DNA from: Lingula anatina
Lineage: Eukaryota; Brachiopoda; Lingulata; Lingulida; Lingulidae
Reading direction: 5' to 3'
NCBI RefSeq assembly: GCF_001039355.2
Contig: NW_019773731.1
Location: 1-55,470 of the forward strand
DNA: 55,470 nucleotides
The first letter of the stretch is position 1; each line of letters starts with the position of its first letter. Below, one piece after another: positions 44,323 through 55,174 of this stretch. A program made the translations under genes and the position numbers. Under the pieces are notes generated by a model. That model made no database searches. It worked only from the letters and a program-made list of their open reading frames with translations, and had not been told where the DNA came from.

Positions 44323-45453
44323 TTACATGTGTCCCTGCATCTTTTCACGCATCTTGATCTCTTGTTTTTGACTGCAGTTTACAACTCTTGGTTTTTCCAA
44401 ATCATACAAAATACTCCAAAATTTAAAGTTAGGGGCCTTGTGAATGGCCAACAGCATTGAGAGAAGACAAGAATCTTTCTTTAATTTTGGAGGAACTGTC
44501 AACCAAAAGTTTGGATTGTGGACAAGTTCGATTCCGTTTTCGTGCGCCAGTGTGGCGAGGTACACATCTTCAATGAAGAGATGTTTCCAAAACGAAGCTG
44601 AATGGAGGACTCTGATGAATTCGAATGAGGCTACTGTAGCAAACCCCGAAAGGTAAGCCGGGTATGTACTTCCACTGTACTGCCTAAATGACTGATAATA
44701 TTTGTGCTTTGGATTTCGAAAAGGCGAATTCCCTTTCGAATGTAAATAGCCTGTGAATAACGTTTCCGTCTTGAATTTTGGAAGATCCTTCAAGTATCTA
44801 ATAATCTGGCGGTAATTTGCGATAACATCGTGCCCGCACCTTAAGACGAATTTCGCACCTGCACAGTAATCAATGGCCCATCGCATGGCCAGTAGTGTCT
44901 TTAGAGTGAAATTTTTGTACGTGTCGATAAATGTCATTTTGATGATATCTCTGTGTTCAGAGTTTTCTGCTAATATCCCACGTTCCACGCCTGAATCATT
45001 TGTTTGACCGACGACAAATACAGTTTTTATTTTCTCTCCAAGAACGTCTTTAACACTCCCACACGTCTTTCGGTACATGTCCCTGGTCATAAAATCACGA
45101 GGATCGGACACAACTAGCACTAGGAGAAACACTGTGTCTTTATCCCAGCAGGGGTTGTTTATAATGTACCTGTATCTTTTAATATGGTACCACAGGTCAG
45201 AATCACTTTTCTTTAGTTTACATACAATCTCCGGTACCATGCAATCCCCAAGACTAATCTGTTTTGTGTCTTCTTTAACTAATTCTACTGCAGGCCTCCT
45301 GCTCAGATTTTCAGATGGTTCCATCTTACTATTTCCACCTTCATCTTCGTTTTGGGCGGAGATGTCGCCAGTCCTTGTGTATTTCCAAAGAAAATATATC
45401 GCCAGAATATTGATAGTCACTGATAATAAGAAGATACCCGATCTGGTCTTCAT
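44323..45453 (-). CDS. GT31-like protein, copy 2, 376 residues
   Basis: Close paralogue of 38192-39295 with the same domain order: membrane anchor at about 7-23, RDMYRKTCGSV, VFVVGQTND, DTYKNFTLKT, RWAIDYC and IEDVYLA. I start it at the ATG aligned with copy 1 (MKTRSG); the frame is open 13 codons further, to 45492. The DxD site reads CGHD, again with only the final Asp. The C-terminus differs from copy 1 after about residue 350 (it ends QKQEIKMREKMQGHM) because of a frame-changing indel near the stop. A 952-bp element sits just upstream of its TATA box. Confidence 0.85.
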   Translation of the reverse strand: MKTRSGIFLLSVTINILAIYFLWKYTRTGDISAQNEDEGGNSKMEPSENLSRRPAVELVKEDTKQISLGDCMVPEIVCKLKKSDSDLWYHIKRYRYIINNPCWDKDTVFLLVLVVSDPRDFMTRDMYRKTCGSVKDVLGEKIKTVFVVGQTNDSGVERGILAENSEHRDIIKMTFIDTYKNFTLKTLLAMRWAIDYCAGAKFVLRCGHDVIANYRQIIRYLKDLPKFKTETLFTGYLHSKGNSPFRNPKHKYYQSFRQYSGSTYPAYLSGFATVASFEFIRVLHSASFWKHLFIEDVYLATLAHENGIELVHNPNFWLTVPPKLKKDSCLLSMLLAIHKAPNFKFWSILYDLEKPRVVNCSQKQEIKMREKMQGHM

Positions 45454-45531
45454 TCCACTGTTTGATATACCCCGCACAACGCTAGAGAGCATACATGATA
45501 CCGTTTGTCACCTTATCTCATCAGCTATTCC

Positions 45532-45539
45532 TTTATATA
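45532..45539 (-). promoter_or_regulatory. TATA box of GT31-like copy 2
   Basis: TATATAAA on the minus strand, in the same context as copy 1 (GTAGTATATAA). The boundary of the long inverted-repeat element lies only 17 bp upstream, so the original distal promoter has been displaced. Confidence 0.6.
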
Positions 45540-45555
45540 CTACAGTGTACATGTA

Positions 45556-46507
45556 CAATAAAGGGAATTGGAGAAGACTGATTGTGCCCGGAAGTGACGT
45601 GTATTGGTGTTAGAAGCGAAGCTGAGTGGTCATTTTAACCTGGAGGTGAACGGCAGAGAAGACATGTAGTCGGAGGAAAAAGAAGTTTTCTAAACAACCT
45701 GGTAAGATAACTCTCTTTTTTTACGCATTTTGGGCAGAGAATACTTGTAGAAATAAAAGATGCATGATATGAAAACGTGACACTGAACTTGAAGGTGCAA
45801 AATCGTGCTTAATTTGCGGTCAACTTGTTTTGAAATAAATGCTGCATTGACCGCCAGCGCGACAAAGAGCGTTAAGGGAAAATAATTCCCGGGAGTCTAT
45901 AAATCGTTGTCATGTGGAAATTTGGCATTAATATAATCTGATATGTCCATATCTAAGTATTTTGGGGTGTTTTATGGTATGGGCTGCAATTATAACAATG
46001 TTATAGAGGTCTTGAAGGACCTTATGAAAGCCAGGAAGTAGTTCGTAACTAACAACTGAATCGTACCGATCTCCGACTGCTGTGCAAAGCTGTATCTTTT
46101 TTCAATATTTTGGCGAATTTTTAGATCTTTATATGTCCATCTGACATGAAATTCCACACATATGATCACACTAATACACCCTTTACACTGGGGGAGGAGC
46201 TAATCAGTGACAAATGCCAAGACAAAGGTGACATTTTGACAGCACGATTTTGCACCTTCAAGTTCAGTGTCACGTTTTCATATCATGCATCTTTTATTTC
46301 TACAAGTATTCTCTGCCCAAAATGCGTAAAAAAAAAGAGTTATCTTACCATGTTGTTTAGAAAACTTCTTTTTCCTCCGACTACATGTCTTCTCTGCCGT
46401 TCACCTCCAGGTTAAAATGACCACTCAGCTTCGCTTCTAACACCATTTGACGTCACACTTCCGGCACAATTCTGACCAATGCTGATCTTCTCCGGTACCC
46501 TTTATTG
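45556..46507. mobile_element. 952-bp element with inverted repeats of about 250 bp
   Basis: The termini CAATAAAGGG and CCCTTTATTG are flanked by TA on both sides. The arms (about 45556-45815 and 46232-46507) are near-perfect inverted copies; for example AGAAGCGAAGCTGAGTGGTC and TGGTAAGATAACTC occur in both. The unique centre of about 420 bp has no ORF. Unit 1 shows the empty site near 39357 (TACATGTACAAGTGTAGTATG). A transcript would fold into a long hairpin. TA target and inverted arms fit a Tc1/mariner-type foldback element. Confidence 0.87.
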
Positions 46508-46696
46508 TAGTAGTTATGTAATTTCCGTTGTTCTAGTCCCTTATATTAATGTGAAGCACTGTCCGATATTCAAACACTCACAATTTCGAGTGCTGATGTT
46601 CAATGTTATTTAAATGACACAGAAGACGTGGGTGTTTATTCTTTATTTATGGGTTATTATCGAAGCAAGGACGACACTATAAAACATTAAAATAAA

Positions 46697-46849
46697 CAGG
46701 GTCCGTAACTCGAAAACATCACGTATTGCGAATAACGATATCACATAGAGGCTACAATATATTATATGGGGCGAGTAAATCCCGAGTTATGGAATAGAGA
46801 CGCTTGCGCACGGTCGCAATGCGCGATGCTTTCGAGTTACGGGGCCCTG
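46697..46849. mobile_element. Small palindromic element, copy 1
   Basis: The ends CAGGGTCCGTAACTCGAAA and TTTCGAGTTACGGGGCCCTG are inverted repeats. Unit 1 lacks it: AATAAACAGGTGTATTC near 39585 is the uninterrupted site. The inner part (GGGGCGAGT, GAGTTATGGAAT, GAGACGCTTGCGC, GGTCGCAATGCGC) recurs at 52386-52514. Confidence 0.83.
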
Positions 46850-47006
46850 GTGTATTCATGTGAGATGATGTTCTCAACGAGAAGGGCGTAATAAATGTAA
46901 AACATTTCTTTGCTCAATAAATTATTATTATTATTATAAATGCAATATAAGGTTCAGCGTATGATAGAAGTACGAGTACATAAAAAACAATGTGATAACA
47001 CAACAT

Positions 47007-47104
47007 CCCAGCAGACAAACGACATTGATTCACCGTTGAATCAACGTTAATTTTAGTGGATCAACGTTGAATCAACGTAGAATCAATGTCGTTTGCCTGC
47101 TGGG
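47007..47104. mobile_element. 98-bp CCCAGCAG foldback element
   Basis: The ends CCCAGCAGACAAACGACATTGATTC and its near-exact reverse complement (one mismatch) enclose repeats of the word TCAACGTTGA. It is flanked by AT on both sides; unit 1 (ACAACATCTCTCAAC near 39735) is the empty site with one AT. A related element interrupts TRIM copy 4 at 55358. It is too small to code for protein. Confidence 0.88.
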
Positions 47105-47145
47105 ATCTCTCAACATTTGTCTTTGATTGAAGGCATTTATTTCGT

Positions 47146-47218
47146 GGCCTGATAGCTCAGTTGGTTATAGCGTCGTGCTAATAACGCGAATGTCCTGTAT
47201 TTAAGCCAGAATTGGGCT
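47146..47218 (+). pseudogene. tRNA-Ile(AAU)-like sequence, unit 2 copy
   Basis: 73 bases with a tRNA-like A box (TAGCTCAGTTGGTTATAGCG) and an anticodon arm CGTCGTGCTAATAACGCG carrying AAU. The acceptor ends (GGCCTGA with TTGGGCT) can pair with several G-U wobbles. The T arm (TGTATTTAAGCCAG) has lost the B-box TTCGA core, so polymerase III transcription is doubtful. It is the better-preserved of two copies in the duplicated tail. Confidence 0.6.
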
Positions 47219-49341
47219 GTGCCCATTTTACTGTTATTTGTTGTCTGATTTTCATTGTTCCATTCTCATTGTTCTGTTCCAACTGTTCCATTCTCATTGT
47301 TCACGACCTGTGTAACAAGTGCTCAACACAGAGCGTAAATACGGTTACTAGGACGAAACATTGCAACACTGCCATTCCGATAGCTGATGAGCCGAAAATG
47401 TGGCCAATTTTTTAAAATGAAGGATAGAGGTATAACCGTAAACACAAATTTAGGACTAGCTGAGTAAAACTAAAGGCAGGCCTACTTTTCCGAAAAGGCA
47501 ATTTGTAGTCTCGCTGCTTTAGATGAGGCAAGAAATCACAATGGCGGTGTTTGTAACTGCTAAAACAATCACACACACTAAAGTTGCCCAATGAATGTGT
47601 GTCTTGATTGTGATTTGTTGTAAAAAATATATATTACTTCCATACGCATTTTACTCAGTAATCTGTCTGATAATTCAAACGACAATTGGTACCAATAAAA
47701 CTTTGTGCAAACTGCTCATTCTTGAGCAACTGGGCATCAGGCACTCACCAACCTGCACTGAACCAGTGTGGTGAGTTACAGGTCAACACCACTTTAACAT
47801 CACGCAAAGCATGGAAAAGTGTGTGGTGGGGTGACTTAACGAAAAAACCTTGTCACTTGATAAAATTACCATATTTGGCATGTGGTTCCCTTTTGAAATT
47901 CTAAATCAAATAAGAGCCACACCCATCTGGAAAAATTTACTGTTTAGTCAAAAATTGCCCCCCCCCCCCCCCAACCCCCAAGTTGACACAATGAGAAATT
48001 AAAAATTTGTCAAATTCAAACCAAATTCCCATTGACAGCGGGGGTTTTCCCACAGAGAAAGAGCGGTCCTCTCGATCTGCCCACAGCATTGGCCTATGTG
48101 TATGTAAATGAATATGTGATAGGTAAGATTGAAATCATGGCAGATTTTTAATCCGTGTAGACCACGATCACCTGTAGACTAAGATATAATGCAGTAGAGG
48201 AGATACTGCACGAGTTATGGAATATATTGCTGTTGTTGAGACGTGATTGTGGTAGTTGATGTCTAATTGCGGTTGTTGAGACACCCAGGGTTCCTGTACT
48301 GGCTCCAATTGTAAACCAAACAGTTCAACATGTAACACATATATAAACCCGGCAATATATTCATTTGAAGGTTTGTTTGTCTACATAAATACAAGTCACG
48401 GTAGGCGAATTTATGAATGTTACCCCTCAAATTCATCTCTTATATCAAAGTATGATTGTGCAACATTAAGCTGAAGACACCGTATTTTATACACACGCTT
48501 CATTCTAAATCTATGTTATACACCCCTGCTACCATATCAGTACAAACGCATTCGGTCAGATAACGCCGATAAAATATGTCACTGTGTCTATATTGTACAT
48601 AGAGATAACCCAAAAATTGCTGATACAGATAAGTTTGTGCCTCACCTGACCAGGTGTACGTGTCAAGAGAGACAGCACATCTAATGGCGACAGGGGGCGT
48701 GTACCTGCCACCAAGAGCAATATAACCGGAGAAAGTACAGGTAAATCCCCCTCCTAATATATAGTAATACATTACATTGGGAATATAATTTCGGTAATTG
48801 TCTGATAATGTTGTGTGTTGGGGCTTGCTGCAGTTTGTGTCTATGTAGGTTGGTAAAAACATTACGCGTCGTTACCGAGTCCGGATTGTACTATTCACTC
48901 ATCATAATACCTACCCTGTGGTATTTCGGTAACCTGCTTTTAGAATTGTCTTTCATTTTCATTTTTCATATATTTCATAATTCAATTGGTTATTCTAATT
49001 ATATATCTTTTTGTTAAGTTTCATTTTTACTTCCTCCTTTCTTTTCACTTTTTTTGCTTTGTGTTTGGTCTTATTACTGCACACATCTTCATCCTATAGT
49101 GATATTAACTTTTGTTACATACGCCTAATAAAGAGGCTTATGCGGTTCACTACAAAAATGAAGACGTTTCATGACTTTTCTTTCATGTGTCGGCACTTGT
49201 CTCACTCATTTTAACATGAAGTTGCATACCTTACATTGCATGTACTTAAATATGGTTTTTTGATGTTATTCTATTACCAAATCTTCATCTTTTATCTGAT
49301 GTATTTAATTTCTTTATTTTCATATCTTGGTATAAGGAGCC

Positions 49342-51237
49342 ATGTCTCTATCCAAGATCCTAACGGAAGATTTCCTAACATGCAGCATATGTCATCAAAA
49401 GTTCAAAGATCCCAAGGTCCTCAGCTGTGCCCATACGTTTTGCCAGCATTGCCTCCAGGGCCATTTGGACAGAAATTGTCAAGGTCAGCCTCGCTTCCCT
49501 TGTCCTATCTGTAGACGTCAGTGTGTCCTCCCTGGTGGCGGTGTAAGCGGTTTACAAACAAATCATCTTCTGGTCAGCATATCACAAGCACATGGTCAAG
49601 TAGAACAAGCCAAGGCTGCCAAGAAATGCAAGATATGTTGCATGAAAAATGTCTCCAACCCACCAACGGCAACAAAACGATGTTTGGACTGTGAGGAAAG
49701 CATGTGTGGAGATTGTTCTTCGGATCATGTGCTTCATAAGTTCAGTCGTGACCACAAGCTGTTTCCTGTCGACCAGTTTGACAGCGACGAATACGTGACA
49801 GAGCTGCGTGCCCGGCAAAACGTCCTGTGTGACCACAACAACAAGGACCCCGTAGAAATCTTCTGCCCAGTGTGTAAAATGTTCATCTGCGCCACTTGTA
49901 TGTTTTTAGAACACCAGGGTCACGATTGCCTTAGAATCAACATCGCTGCCAACAAACGCAAGGAGAAACTAGAACTCTGCGTGAAGCCCATCGAGAAGAA
50001 AAGTCTACGGTACGATCTCTTTAAAACAGCTGCTGAAGACCAGAAAGTATCAGTAGAAGAGGGAAGAAAGAAGGCAAAGAGTCAAGTAAACAAACAGTTG
50101 GAGCAAGTTATTAAGATAGCCCGTCAACGTGCCGATGATCTCCTGGGAGAAATAGATGCCATGTCAAATGCCAAATTAGACATTTTAAATAGTTTAATTG
50201 CAACTGCTACCGTCGAACAAAACCAACTGAAAAACGCTGTAGACTTCTCGAGAAAACTTATTCACCATGGCAACGATATAGATGTCCTCCAAATGGCCTC
50301 CGCGTGTGAAGAAAGCAGCGAGAGCGTTCAGACTCTCGACACCCCGAATCTGCCCGCAGCCATGACCCAGCTACAGCTTTTCACCAAAGACATGGAGGAG
50401 TGCGTTACCAGTATCAATAGCTGCTTTGGAGATGCGGTTCCCGCCGCCAGTGGAAGACTGCTGACATCATTCAAAGTAGAACTGGCCAAGTCTGCAGAGT
50501 TGATCATTCACGTTACCACTGATAATAATGGTGACACCCTTTGTGGTATTTGGTGTAAAGATGACAGCTCACAGAATAGAATCCACATCTACAATTCGAA
50601 CTTTGTCCTTCAGGGCACAATTCCAAACCCAAGAGCAGCAGAAAAAGACGGGTTTGCTGGGATTGCCATTGATGATGACGGTAACATCGTCACTAGATGC
50701 CAGGTGTCAAATGAAATTATTGTCTACTCCAAGAAAGGAGACCACGTGAGAACATTCCACAGTGAATCACCTCAGGCAGTAGCGATCAACAGCAAGGGTC
50801 ACTATGTAGTGGCAGGTAGCAGAACTCTGACTGTGCACCACAAGGAGGGCGAGGTCCTGCAGTCGACACCAGACCCAGATGTTAAATATATCAAATACGT
50901 CCACTGTAACGTCAATGATGACGTCATCGTCACAGGAGATGATCACATCCGTGTATACGATTCCACTCTCCAGCTTAAATACACATATGGTACCCAGGGT
51001 GATTTAGACGGACAGGTGATGGATCCGTGCGGTACATGCTGCTTGGATAATGGAGACATCATTCTAACAGACCTCTGCAATGGTCGTCTTCACCTGGTGT
51101 CACCAGATGGAAAATTCAAGCGATTTCTTTTAACCAAAGAAAATGGAATTGATAGGCCGAAAGATGTTGCAATAAGTCATCTCGGACAACTGGTAGTTGG
51201 GGAACAGAGAGGGAAGATAAAATTCTTCGAGTTATGA
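49342..51237 (+). CDS. TRIM-NHL protein, intact copy 3, 631 residues
   Basis: Predicted RING-type E3 ubiquitin ligase of the TRIM family with C-terminal NHL-like propeller repeats, as in TRIM2/3/32-type proteins. RING ligands are C14, C17, C29, H31, C34, C37, C54 and C57. B-box 1-like zinc site: residues 96-142 (CKICCMKN, CLDC, CGDC, HKFSRDH). B-box 2: about 166-205, complete with LEHQGHDC. Coiled coil: about 210-330, rich in Lys/Glu/Gln (QVNKQLEQVIKIARQRAD). NHL-type repeats: about 375-631, ending LVVGEQRGKIKFFEL. It is a single coding exon; the ATG follows an AG acceptor-like TATAAG|GAGCC (copies 1 and 4 have TTAG). Poly(A) signal at 51372. It is the only undamaged member in the window and therefore the likely functional one; target unknown. 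Confidence 0.92.
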   Translation: MSLSKILTEDFLTCSICHQKFKDPKVLSCAHTFCQHCLQGHLDRNCQGQPRFPCPICRRQCVLPGGGVSGLQTNHLLVSISQAHGQVEQAKAAKKCKICCMKNVSNPPTATKRCLDCEESMCGDCSSDHVLHKFSRDHKLFPVDQFDSDEYVTELRARQNVLCDHNNKDPVEIFCPVCKMFICATCMFLEHQGHDCLRINIAANKRKEKLELCVKPIEKKSLRYDLFKTAAEDQKVSVEEGRKKAKSQVNKQLEQVIKIARQRADDLLGEIDAMSNAKLDILNSLIATATVEQNQLKNAVDFSRKLIHHGNDIDVLQMASACEESSESVQTLDTPNLPAAMTQLQLFTKDMEECVTSINSCFGDAVPAASGRLLTSFKVELAKSAELIIHVTTDNNGDTLCGIWCKDDSSQNRIHIYNSNFVLQGTIPNPRAAEKDGFAGIAIDDDGNIVTRCQVSNEIIVYSKKGDHVRTFHSESPQAVAINSKGHYVVAGSRTLTVHHKEGEVLQSTPDPDVKYIKYVHCNVNDDVIVTGDDHIRVYDSTLQLKYTYGTQGDLDGQVMDPCGTCCLDNGDIILTDLCNGRLHLVSPDGKFKRFLLTKENGIDRPKDVAISHLGQLVVGEQRGKIKFFEL

Positions 51238-51371
51238 TTGACTGTTAAACTTACAATGGCCTCCAAATATATGTTTGTGAATACAGACAATTGATTATTT
51301 GATAACTTATAAAATGACCATGTAAACACCTTGTAGCTCTTACGTCACTTGGATCACGAGCAGTTTGTTTC

Positions 51372-51377
51372 AATAAA
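51372..51377 (+). terminator. Polyadenylation signal of TRIM copy 3
   Basis: AATAAA 135 bp after the stop, conserved with copy 1 (37300). Confidence 0.65.
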
Positions 51378-51597
51378 GAACTCTTAGCAAACTGTTCTTA
51401 TATAAGGACGAGAATTGTTTCCTGTGACTTATAATTAGCATCATGGAATTTGAAGTATTTATGTATCACGTGTATTTCAATTTACAAATATTACCCATTG
51501 TAAATATGCTCTTTCAAGCAAATTCTTTAATTCTTAGAAATGAAAACTGAGGAGGAGTATATTTTATACATGTGTGTATATTACTTACCCTAGGTTC

Positions 51598-51666
51598 TAG
51601 ATTCCGGTATTGCCAGCTCGATCTTGATTTCATATATAACCCATATCAACAATACCGGCTCTAGTG
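51598..51666. repeat. Short foldback sequence
   Basis: CTAGATTCCGGTATTG and CAATACCGGCTCTAG are imperfect inverted repeats around a 38-bp centre, at the place where unit 3 loses similarity to units 1 and 2. It may be a small element that helped cause the rearrangement (inference). Confidence 0.6.
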
Positions 51667-52385
51667 ACCAGCGCCCATGTTACACTTCCATCAATCAAAT
51701 AGAACTGCTTCGCAGTGAATCTGCAGTTGAATGTCATCAGGCCAAAATGAAACGTAAAACAGATTTAATTATGCTTTATTTAATTTTATTTGCTGTATTT
51801 AAGATGTAAAGTGAAAAAATAAATAATATTCTTCGAACAAAAAAGATATATCCAAGGTTTTTGTATTTTTTGCTTATCAAAGAACATTTAGTCCTGAGAT
51901 GTACACGTGCGCAATACACGTGCTTGCCGTGTGCCAAATTTGACAGCTACACTGTATGCCCGATACCGCTATAAGGGCTGCGCAATGGCTACACCAAAAT
52001 CAGTTTTTAAAGCAGAATGTTGCTTCTATTGTGGCACTGACCTTCGACTGCAAGATATTTTCAATTCAAACTTCGTCAGGCACTTTGCTTCTTGTCTCGT
52101 CTGCACGAGATAACTTCAGCGCGAGGCGGGAAAGGCAGCTCCAGGCGGCCAAACCTGTGACGTACGAGACTTATGACTTCCAAATATGGATCCAGGCGGA
52201 CACAGCTGTGACGTGTGACTTCCAAATATGGAAGCGCCCCAGGCAAAATTTTGAAGAAGAACGCCCTCAGATTATCGCTGTTCGTCAGAGCTAGTAAAAG
52301 CGACTCTATCACAAGGTATATTTAAGCTAGTTAGCTTTTACGTTGCTCTGACACTCAGGGTAATATTACTGGGAGTGCAGGATAC

Positions 52386-52514
52386 ATAGCGCAAGAGCGC
52401 AAGAGTCTCGATTCCATAACCCCCATATGGGGCGAGTAGGCCTATGGGCGAGTTATGGAATCGAGACGCTTGCGCTCGGTCGCAATGCGCAATGTTTTCG
52501 AGTTACGTGGCCCT
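52386..52514. repeat. Small palindromic element, copy 2, left end missing
   Basis: It matches 46697-46849 from the central palindrome (GATTCCATAACCCCCATATGGGGCGAG, GAGTTATGGAATCGAGACGC) to the right end (TTTTCGAGTTACGTGGCCCTG). The left terminus is lost at the junction with foreign sequence, so the rearrangement that removed GT31 may have broken here. Confidence 0.75.
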
Positions 52515-52990
52515 GTTTAACAAGCACTCAATGCAGAGCGCAAATACGGTTACTTGAACGAAAAACTGCATCGACTGCGAATTGCAAATTGGATGTACAT
52601 GCACACTTAAGTAGCCGTCTACTATTCCGATAGGCCTGACTTTCCGAAAACACAATTTGTAGACTCGCTGCTTTAGATGAAGCAAACAATCACAATGGCG
52701 GTGCTTGTAACCGCTAAAACAATCACACACACTTAATTTTCCCAAAGAAGGTGTTTTTTCATTGTGTCTTGACGATTAAAAAAATCATTGCTTCCATACA
52801 CATTTTACTCAGTAATTTGTCTGATATTCAAAGGACAGTTGGTGCCAATATACCTAGTGCAAACTGACGTCCTTGATGCTTGGTCAATTGGACATCAGGC
52901 ACTTACCAACCCGCACTGAAACAGTGTGGCGAGTTGCAGGTCAACCCCACTCCGACAGCACGCAAAGCGTGGAGCAGTCTGTGGAGGTCA

Positions 52991-54630
52991 TCCACTTACA
53001 GTGGCGTGACAGGCTGCGATGATAATGTTGATTATCATAAAAGTTATATAAGGAACCGTAATACGTGAGTTCCATCGACAGGACGAATCCCGTCGTCATT
53101 TTATACCCCTATTTTTAACTGTGTTTTGAAGAATATTTATAAAATTCTGCTCATTTATATGGTTTTTGTTGCTCTAAAATGATTTTTCGATGGATCCCAC
53201 CTGCTGCCTTTTTTCATGTAACATCGGATTCTTACTACCAGCTGCGAGTCTTCTAAGATCTTGGTAGCAACTTTGCTTCCAAACTGTACCTAAGAATACA
53301 GGCACACAGAAATGAAGATAGAAAATGAGGGTAATTACGCTCCTCCTATCAGTTTTTCCCTTGCTCCAAAAGCGAGATCAACATCATATCATTTTCCATT
53401 TATTTTATTTTATTTTATAACTTTTTCTATTATCATTTTGATTTTGGAGATATTTAGCATTTAATTTTCTAAATATGTTAGGAAAAGATGGGGAAATAGT
53501 ATTGGAAAAAGGATCAGACGATGCTGATGGTTGAAGTCAATTTATCAATGAAAATGTACAGTGAACACATCGATGGCGATGAGGGCAATGAGAGATGAAG
53601 GTGATAAAGGTAATGAATCCATCATATTACATATCGTATTCACTTTTCGGAGACTGTATACACGCGGCCGGTCGCGACCAGTTTGAGCAGTCCGTTTTCA
53701 GTGTTTTGCGCAGTACAGATTTACGTTGACCCCTACTAATGTTTTCAAAAATGCTTATGTCATTGCTTATTCTAAGTTTGTTATTTTTTTACATCAAGTC
53801 CCGGCAAAACTTCAGAAGTAGCTCTCTTGAGTTCTTCGCAGTGTGGCTTTGTTTACCATTAAATTGGTAATCTAAATTTCTTACCCAATACGAGACAAAG
53901 CAGGGCAATGAAGAAAAGACGCATTGGAAATTGTTTAGCAGTTCTCACTATTCTGCTATTTGTCAGACAGCATAGATATTTTATTCAAAACGTTCAAAAC
54001 GATAAAGGAAGTTCGAGTGGTCTCTCTGTGTTAGCTTTAAAAGTAAAATAAACAATTCTTTGGTAAATATAAACACCAGAACATCGCAAGGAGGCTAGTA
54101 TTAGTTGGTGACCAACTTTATCAAAAGGAAGTTATGTAGAGCGCAAAGAACTGAGCAGAACTTGTATTTAATTTTAAATGCACTGTCGTCGGACTCGTCT
54201 TTGTAATGAAAACACGAAAAAATATGTACTTCTCAAATATTTCCCACAGGTACATAAGTGTCAAATAATTGTACCAAAAAAAAAAAAATCGGATACCTAA
54301 AAGGGAACGCCATTTGACCTGCGTGGATAAATCTCCTATTCGAAGTAAAAGTAATAAATACGACTTGAAAATCACGAATCACCGACTATTGTAAGTTCTT
54401 TTCACAGAAAAAAAAACAAGAATAAGGAAGGGATAAAAATACAAACACCCTTATTTCAGGCCTTGACTCTGACCTAGTTAATGAAGGCGAACGTTATCAC
54501 CCTAAAACTGTGATTTAAAGCCCTAGTCTCTAAAACGAAACCAACACAAAATATTTCATGCTTACATCTAACTGCCATAATAAAATAACTTCTCTTCCAG
54601 ATAACGCTAATACACTTACTATCTACTTAC
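52991..54630. other. Non-coding spacer before unit 4
   Basis: No gene or known repeat recognised. Short AT-rich ORFs only. The CG-containing stretch GCGGCCGGTCGCGACC at about 53665 stands out in base composition but has no associated gene. Confidence 0.5.
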
Positions 54631-55174
54631 TATGTACAGCATATAGCTGAAGACCCAGTGCTGTATTATATATACACGCTGTATTAAATCTATTTAAACA
54701 CTCTTGCTACTAGGTCAGACGTATAAGTGTCACAAATGGATTCAATCATATGAAAGCGATGAAATATGTTACTATGTATTGTACATAGAGGCAATCTCAT
54801 ATTGCTGAATAAGATGACTTTGAAGTCTCCTTGAACACTGAACGCCTCACCTGAGAAGGTGTACATTTTAAGAGAGACAGCACATCAAAATGGCGACTGG
54901 GGGCACGTACCTGCCACTAAGAGAAATATAACTGGAGAAAGTACAGGTAAATTCCACCACTAATATATTGCAATACAGTTCATTGGGAATATAATTCCGA
55001 TAATTGTATAATAATGTACTGTGTCGGCACTTGTCTTACTCATTTTAACATAAAGTAGCATACCTTACGTAGCATGTATTTAAATATAGGTTTTTGATAT
55101 GATTGTCTCCATTACCAAAGCTTCATCTTGTATCTTATGTATTTTATTTCTTGATTGTAATTTCTTGGTCTTAG

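Larger units (their letters stand above)
40860..48225. repeat. Segmental duplication unit 2
   Basis: Same order as unit 1: leader (40866-41930), decayed TRIM (41922-43590), GT31-like gene (44323-45453), tail with tRNA-like segment (47146). Extra insertions relative to unit 1 are at 45556-46507, 46697-46849 and 47007-47104; each has a recognisable empty site in unit 1. Confidence 0.85.
48226..52990. repeat. Segmental duplication unit 3, lacking the GT31-like gene
   Basis: It has the leader (48244-49330), the intact TRIM gene and its 3' flank (to about 51590). The block that holds GT31 in units 1 and 2 is replaced by unrelated sequence (51600-52385). The shared tail resumes at about 52514 (CCCTGTTTAACAAGCACTCAATGC). 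The GT31 partner was thus deleted or never present. Confidence 0.8.

Noticed and set aside
51907-52312. ORFs of 68-112 codons in unit 3 between TRIM and the tail
   Set aside because: No domain. The region contains an imperfect internal duplication (GACTTCCAAATATGGA twice) and is probably foreign repeat sequence.
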